This document shows positions 47,204-51,138 of a stretch of DNA of 51,138 nucleotides, piece by piece. The translations under genes were made by a program, and so were the position numbers. The notes beneath the pieces were generated by a model. The model did no database searches, was not told where the DNA came from, and saw nothing but the letters and a program-made list of their open reading frames with translations. The DNA comes from Bryobacteraceae bacterium (GTDB lineage: Bacteria; Acidobacteriota; Terriglobia; Bryobacterales; Bryobacteraceae), in contig JAICJH010000050.1 of assembly GCA_025928545.1 (NCBI GenBank), forward strand, positions 1 to 51,138, written 5' to 3'. The stretch's first letter is position 1. Each line of letters begins with the position of its first letter.

Positions 47204-49821
47204 AAGTCGGCATAGACCTCGGAACCACCAACTCCGCTTTGGCCTGGATCGATCCGGCCGAAGCGGAAGATACCAGTTTTCCTCCCATACACATCTTCGA
47301 TATTCCGCAGTTGGTGGCGCCGGGGCGGGTAGAGCCGCGCCGCACGCTGCCATCGTTCCTTTATCTCGAAGAAGGTCAGCCGGTGGGCACCTATGCCCGC
47401 GAGCAGGGCGCGATTGTGCCGACCCGTATGGTTCACAGCGCTAAATCCTGGCTCTCGAATCCAGACGTGGATCGCACGGCGAAGATTCTTCCGTGGGATG
47501 CGGGGGAAGGCGGGCGGGTGCTATCGCCGGTTGAAGTTTCCGCGCGCTTATTGAGCACGATGCGCGAAGCCTGGGATGGGTTCGGTCGCTTCGGTCCGTT
47601 GCGAGAGCAGGAGATCGTGCTTACCGTACCGGCATCCTTCGACGAAGAAGCGCGCGAGTTGACAGTGCAGGCGGCGCACGATGCGGGTCTTGAACAACTG
47701 ACCCTGATCGAAGAACCGGCGGCGGCATTTTATTCCTGGATCGCGAATAATTTCGCTCGGTCGCGCAAGCTGCTGTTCGACGGGCAGATCGTCTTGATTT
47801 GCGACGTCGGCGGAGGCACCAGCGATTTCTCGCTCATTCGTGTGTCGCGCGATGGCGACAAGATCGACTTTACGCGCACGGCTGTGGGCAAACATCTGCT
47901 GCTGGGCGGCGACAACCTGGATCTCACCCTGGCGTGGCTGGCTGAAACAAAGCTCGGCAAGCAACTTTCGATTCGCCAGCGGAGCGGTCTGCGGCGCGAG
48001 TGTTCGGCGGCCAAGGAAATCCTCCTCTGCGATCCGCACCGTCAAAGCGTCGAGATCAGCGTTCTGGGCAGCGGCTCGTCGATGATCGGCGGTACTTTGA
48101 AGACCGAGATCACTCGGGCTGAAGCGCTCGAACTCGCGCTGGATGGTTTCCTGCCCATTACGTCCCGCGGAGAACTTCCGAAGGAAGAGAAGCGCAGCTT
48201 GTTCCGCGAGCTGGGCCTGCCGTATGTTTCGGATCCGGCGATCAGCCGCCATCTGGCAGCGTTTTTGGAATCGGCCGGTCAAGTGCCCGATGCGATCCTC
48301 TTCAACGGCGGCTTCTTCATTCCGGAAATTCTGCGCGATCGCGTGGCCGACGTTCTGGCCAACTGGTATGGCAAGCGTCCTGAAGTGTTTGAGAACCGCG
48401 ATCTGGATCTGGCGGTGGCGAGCGGAGCGGCTTACTATTCCTACGTTCGATCTACAGGCGCCGGGGTGCTGGTTCGCGGAGGCCTGCCGCGCGCATATTA
48501 TGTGGGGTTCGACGACCACTCCGCTGTCTGTCTGCTGCCGCGCGGCGCGGAAGAGGGCGATTCGATCGAGATCGATCGCGAGGGACTGCAACTGGTTGCC
48601 AACAAGCCGGTGGCATTCCGACTGCTGAGTTCTTTGACACGATCGGGCGATACAGCAGGCGAACTGGTTCGCTTTGCCGAAGGTGAGGATATTCATGCGC
48701 ACGCCCCGCTCGAAGCCGTCATTCGTTTCGGCAAAGGCGGCGAGCGTCTGGTTCCGGTGAAGCTGGGCGCACGCCTCACGGAAACCGGAACACTGGAAAC
48801 GTGGTGCGATTCGAAAATCAGCGACAATCGCTGGCGGCTTCAGTTCCAGATTCGCAAGTCGGCGGCGAGATCTTCGGTGAACCGGAAACCAGCCGCGGTT
48901 GTGAGCGCGGAAACCGTGGATGCCGCGTGCGACCTGGTGCGCGCTACTTTCGCCGGGGGCTCCGTTCCTCCCGAAGAACTTCCGGCGCGTCTCGAAGGTG
49001 TACTTGGACTGGGGCGAAATTCCTGGCCGGTGGAGGTTGCCCGCCGCCTGGCCGATGTATTCCTTGAGCTGACTGAGGCTCGGGGCCGCAACGCCGCCTG
49101 CGAGGTTCGCTGGCTCAACCTTGGCGGCTTCTGCCTGCGTCCGGGCTTTGGATTTATCGGCGACGACTTCCGGATTGAGCAGGCGCGCCGCATTTACAGC
49201 GGTGGTCTGAAGTTCGGCAACCAGACGCAGAATGAAATCGACTGGTGGATCTTCTGGGGACGCCTGGCGGGTGGGCTGAACCGTAACCAGCAGGCGGACA
49301 TGGTGCAGCGTCTGCTGCCAATTCTGATGCCGAAAGTCGGCGTGAAGCCGCAGCGCGTCAATTCCAGTCTGTTGCGTGAGATGTGGCGGACTGCATCGAG
49401 CATGGAATTGGTGCCGGCGGCGAACCGAATTCAGCTGGGCGATGCGTTGGTGAAAGAGGGAAAGAAGTCGGGCTATACCGACAATATTTTGTGGTGTGTC
49501 GGCCGGCTGGGAGCCCGGCAGTTATTCTACGGACCGGCGAATCAGGTGCTGCCGCCCGCGATAGCAACGCGGTGGATTGAAGCCCTGATCGCGGTCCCGA
49601 AGGCCGAGGATGCACTGGTTTCGCTTGCGCGACGAACCGGCGATCCGGTTCGCGATGTCGCAGCGGCTACTTTCACGGCAGTGCAGCAACGCGTCACAGA
49701 TGCCGGCTTGGCCGAACAACTGGATGGAGGCACGGAACGCGATGAGCGCGCCCTGGGGCGGATCTTCGGCGAAGCGCTACCTTCAGGGCTTATTCTCGAG
49801 CCGACGGCAAATCAGCCCTGA
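47200..49821 (+). CDS. Hsp70 family protein with C-terminal extension (DUF3731-like)
   Basis: 873 aa, ATG 47200 overlapping the preceding stop. The ATPase domain mirrors the first Hsp70: GIDLGTTNSALAW, HSAKSWLSNPDVDRTAKILPWDA, TVPASFDEEARELTVQAA, CDVGGGTSDFSLI and FNGGFFIPEILRDR. From about residue 570 on a long extension, absent from the first protein, is mostly helical and charged (VDAACDLVRATFAGG, WLNLGGFCLRPGFGFIGDDF, WWIFWGRLAGGLNRNQQ, LWCVGRLGARQLFYGP), as in the DUF3731 Hsp70s. The two may form a heteromeric chaperone. The last 32 bp overlap the convergent acyltransferase gene. Confidence 0.91.
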   Translation: MKVGIDLGTTNSALAWIDPAEAEDTSFPPIHIFDIPQLVAPGRVEPRRTLPSFLYLEEGQPVGTYAREQGAIVPTRMVHSAKSWLSNPDVDRTAKILPWDAGEGGRVLSPVEVSARLLSTMREAWDGFGRFGPLREQEIVLTVPASFDEEARELTVQAAHDAGLEQLTLIEEPAAAFYSWIANNFARSRKLLFDGQIVLICDVGGGTSDFSLIRVSRDGDKIDFTRTAVGKHLLLGGDNLDLTLAWLAETKLGKQLSIRQRSGLRRECSAAKEILLCDPHRQSVEISVLGSGSSMIGGTLKTEITRAEALELALDGFLPITSRGELPKEEKRSLFRELGLPYVSDPAISRHLAAFLESAGQVPDAILFNGGFFIPEILRDRVADVLANWYGKRPEVFENRDLDLAVASGAAYYSYVRSTGAGVLVRGGLPRAYYVGFDDHSAVCLLPRGAEEGDSIEIDREGLQLVANKPVAFRLLSSLTRSGDTAGELVRFAEGEDIHAHAPLEAVIRFGKGGERLVPVKLGARLTETGTLETWCDSKISDNRWRLQFQIRKSAARSSVNRKPAAVVSAETVDAACDLVRATFAGGSVPPEELPARLEGVLGLGRNSWPVEVARRLADVFLELTEARGRNAACEVRWLNLGGFCLRPGFGFIGDDFRIEQARRIYSGGLKFGNQTQNEIDWWIFWGRLAGGLNRNQQADMVQRLLPILMPKVGVKPQRVNSSLLREMWRTASSMELVPAANRIQLGDALVKEGKKSGYTDNILWCVGRLGARQLFYGPANQVLPPAIATRWIEALIAVPKAEDALVSLARRTGDPVRDVAAATFTAVQQRVTDAGLAEQLDGGTERDERALGRIFGEALPSGLILEPTANQP

Positions 49822-50581
49822 TCTCGCCTTGTTCGCCGTATTCGACCTCGTCCGGCGAGTTGAGACGAAGACGTTCCAACTCATCGACGATCTTTTGACG
49901 TACGGCATCCCGCAGCGCCGCGCCTTCTTTCGCGCCCCACCCTGCGACCGGGACGGCTTCCAGGACGCTCAATCGGATGTCGCGGCTTGCGCCCCACAGC
50001 CATGTCTTCGAAGGTAATGCGCGTCCGGTGCCTTCCACGACCAACGGCAGGATCGGCACCTGTTCGCGAATCGCCAGCTGAAATGCACCTTCGTTGAACG
50101 GTTGGACTTCTCCATCGCGCGATCTGCCGCCTTCCGGAAAAAAGACCACCGAACAGTGCTGCCGGAGATACTTGCCACACGCGAGCAATGCTTTGGCGCC
50201 CTGGCGGGGCTGTGCGCGGTCTACCGGCACATCTCCCGCCATGCGCATCATCCAGCCCACCAGAGGCAATCGAAACAATTCGACTTTGGCCAGCCATTTC
50301 GTATCCAGCCGTAAATGCGAAAGCAGGGGAATGTCGGCCAGCGATTGATGATTGCTGACGACGACATACACCTGCTTCGGATCCAGATTCTCGCGGCCAG
50401 TGATCCGGATCCTCCAAGGGCCGACTCTTGAAAGCATGCGGCCCAGGCGGCGGAACCAGCGGGCGGTTCGAAGCCGGAGTCCTTTGTCGAACATCCAGAT
50501 CAGGCCGAGCAACGGTACCCAGACGACGACGAGAAAAGCACTGGCGGCCCAGATCCAGAGGGATCGAACGATTCGAAGCAT
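49790..50581 (-). CDS. 1-acyl-sn-glycerol-3-phosphate acyltransferase (PlsC type)
   Basis: 263 aa, ATG 50581. N-terminal membrane segment about 8-30. Acyltransferase motifs: NHQSLAD at 77-83 (H-x4-D with His78, Asp83), the second block FRLPLVGWMMRMAGDVPVDR, and FFPEGGRSRDG at 147-157 (EGGRS). These are the catalytic and substrate-binding blocks of phospholipid synthesis acyltransferases, which add the second acyl chain to lysophosphatidic acid at the membrane. It may instead be an acyltransferase of lipid A or ornithine lipids. Its end overlaps the Hsp70 gene by 32 bp (convergent). No ribosome site is visible. Confidence 0.88.
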   Translation of the reverse strand: MLRIVRSLWIWAASAFLVVVWVPLLGLIWMFDKGLRLRTARWFRRLGRMLSRVGPWRIRITGRENLDPKQVYVVVSNHQSLADIPLLSHLRLDTKWLAKVELFRLPLVGWMMRMAGDVPVDRAQPRQGAKALLACGKYLRQHCSVVFFPEGGRSRDGEVQPFNEGAFQLAIREQVPILPLVVEGTGRALPSKTWLWGASRDIRLSVLEAVPVAGWGAKEGAALRDAVRQKIVDELERLRLNSPDEVEYGEQGEIRADLPSARE

Positions 50582-50646
50582 GATTAAGAACGGGTGGAAG
50601 ATCCGTAAATCAATGCTATCAGGACCGATTGCCGCCGACTCCGCAT

Positions 50647-51015
50647 TTACTTGCCGTAATAGAACCGTTCGTTGACAATCCTGCCGTCTTTCCAGCGGCG
50701 AACGGCGGTCTGGGCCAGCTTGTAACGGGTCCCATTTTTAAAGGTGACGTCCATAAACCACTCGCCGAAGGCCACATCCCCATTTACGGCGCTCGACAGC
50801 AGCTTGCCCTCGTGGAATTCCGCCAGCGAAGAAAAGAAATCCACCTCGGCCTGACGATTCACATCTTTGCCGACGCGGGGTGTGTCTGAGTTTTCCTGCA
50901 TGACTACGTCGTCGGCGTAATACTGCTCGAAGGCTTCCAGAGCTTTACCCGACAGGATTGCTTCGTTGAGCGCCTGGTCCAGCGCCGCTACATTTTCTTT
51001 TGTTATTGTGCTCAC
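50647..51015 (-). CDS. SnoaL-like (NTF2 superfamily) protein
   Basis: 122 aa, GTG start with GGA 8-10 bases upstream (AAGGAAAACAAA). The sequence has the SnoaL fold pattern: NVAALDQALNEAILSGKALEAF, YYADDVVMQEN, RVGKDVNRQAEVDFFSSLAEF and a C-terminal sheet (FGEWFMDVTFKNGTRYKL, VRRWKDGRIVNERFYYGK). Such proteins range from isomerases to binding proteins; no catalytic Asp/His pair is clear. The GTG overlaps the stop of the upstream gene (GTGA), so the two are co-translated. Confidence 0.84.
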   Translation of the reverse strand: MSTITKENVAALDQALNEAILSGKALEAFEQYYADDVVMQENSDTPRVGKDVNRQAEVDFFSSLAEFHEGKLLSSAVNGDVAFGEWFMDVTFKNGTRYKLAQTAVRRWKDGRIVNERFYYGK

Positions 51016-51138
51016 TTTGTTTTCCTTTCCTGCTTTATTTCAAATGCCTCGCGCACACGCTCCAGTTGAAGAATGAGTTCATGCAGTGCGGGGCGGCCGA
51101 ACTTACCCAAAATCGATTTATTCATCGCGTACAACGGC
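51012..51138 (-). CDS. C-terminal end of an unidentified protein (start outside window)
   Basis: The minus-strand frame is open from the window edge to a TGA at 51012-51014, giving about 42 residues. The legible part (MNKSILGKFGRPALHELILQ, then LERVREAFEIKQERKTK) is helical and strongly basic at the end. It could be the tail of a winged-helix regulator, but I have no firm match. Stop and the SnoaL-like start overlap (GTGA). The ATG of MNKS may be internal. Confidence 0.5.
   Translation of the reverse strand, partial: PLYAMNKSILGKFGRPALHELILQLERVREAFEIKQERKTK

Noticed and set aside
47548..48702. 384-aa frame opposite the second Hsp70
   Set aside because: Shadow frame; no recognisable domain.

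Overview
The window reads as chromosome from a high-GC member of the Acidobacteriota, most likely near Candidatus Solibacter / Bryobacter. The best evidence is four separate genes of the TIGR03435 family (N-terminal FEVA-x-[IVS]-K/H-P-type motif, about 235-320 aa), a family massively expanded in that lineage. Supporting signs are a BlaI/M56 regulatory pair, two PEP-CTERM surface proteins, sigma-linked serine/threonine kinases and a MerR-TPR regulator. This taxonomic call is inference from family content; there is no rRNA here. No prophage, plasmid, integrase or CRISPR array was seen. At most one decayed transposase start is present, so this is stable chromosome with scattered accessory genes.

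Layout. 1-6 kb: the end of a MoeB/MoeZ-type adenylyltransferase (rhodanese domain), tRNA-Asn, a secreted DUF1080 protein, a TIGR03435 protein, a YjlB-type cupin, an LGFP-repeat protein, a secreted double-cupin-like protein and an alpha/beta hydrolase. 6.6-9.4 kb: a BlaI repressor overlapping a BlaR1-like M56 membrane protein whose sensor part is a tandem Wza-like polysaccharide-export/SLBB module; a promoter with an overlapping dyad lies upstream. 9.5-15.3 kb: another TIGR03435 gene, then an operon (minus strand) of ECF sigma factor, membrane serine/threonine kinase and a second kinase with TPRs, all translationally overlapped. 15.4-22 kb: two PEP-CTERM proteins, a small helical protein, a membrane diguanylate cyclase, a Tat-type sulfatase and a TIGR03435 gene.

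22-37 kb: a DUF4386 membrane protein, a secreted ankyrin / CxxCH / alpha-alpha-toroid protein, a 52-aa cysteine-rich protein hidden in an intergenic region, and a PQQ-type propeller. Next comes a cell-envelope cluster: a minimal penicillin-binding transpeptidase overlapped with a SpoIID protein fused to a gluzincin metalloprotease, facing a DUF1175 (YfaT-like) - alpha-2-macroglobulin - membrane protein operon. A lipoprotein version of TIGR03435 and tRNA-Arg follow.

37-51 kb: a PilZ-type protein, a DUF5703/GH95-like secreted glycosidase, FtsK, a MerR-TPR regulator, a DsbA-like thiol oxidoreductase, a DUF2760 protein with an 11-proline run followed by two overlapping Hsp70-family genes, a PlsC-type acyltransferase, a SnoaL-like protein and the end of one more gene.

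Most promising for new biology: the M56-Wza/SLBB fusion with its BlaI partner (a possible exopolysaccharide-sensing switch); the transpeptidase + SpoIID-metalloprotease pair next to an alpha-2-macroglobulin operon; the ankyrin-CxxCH-toroid protein; and the small zinc-ribbon-like ORF.
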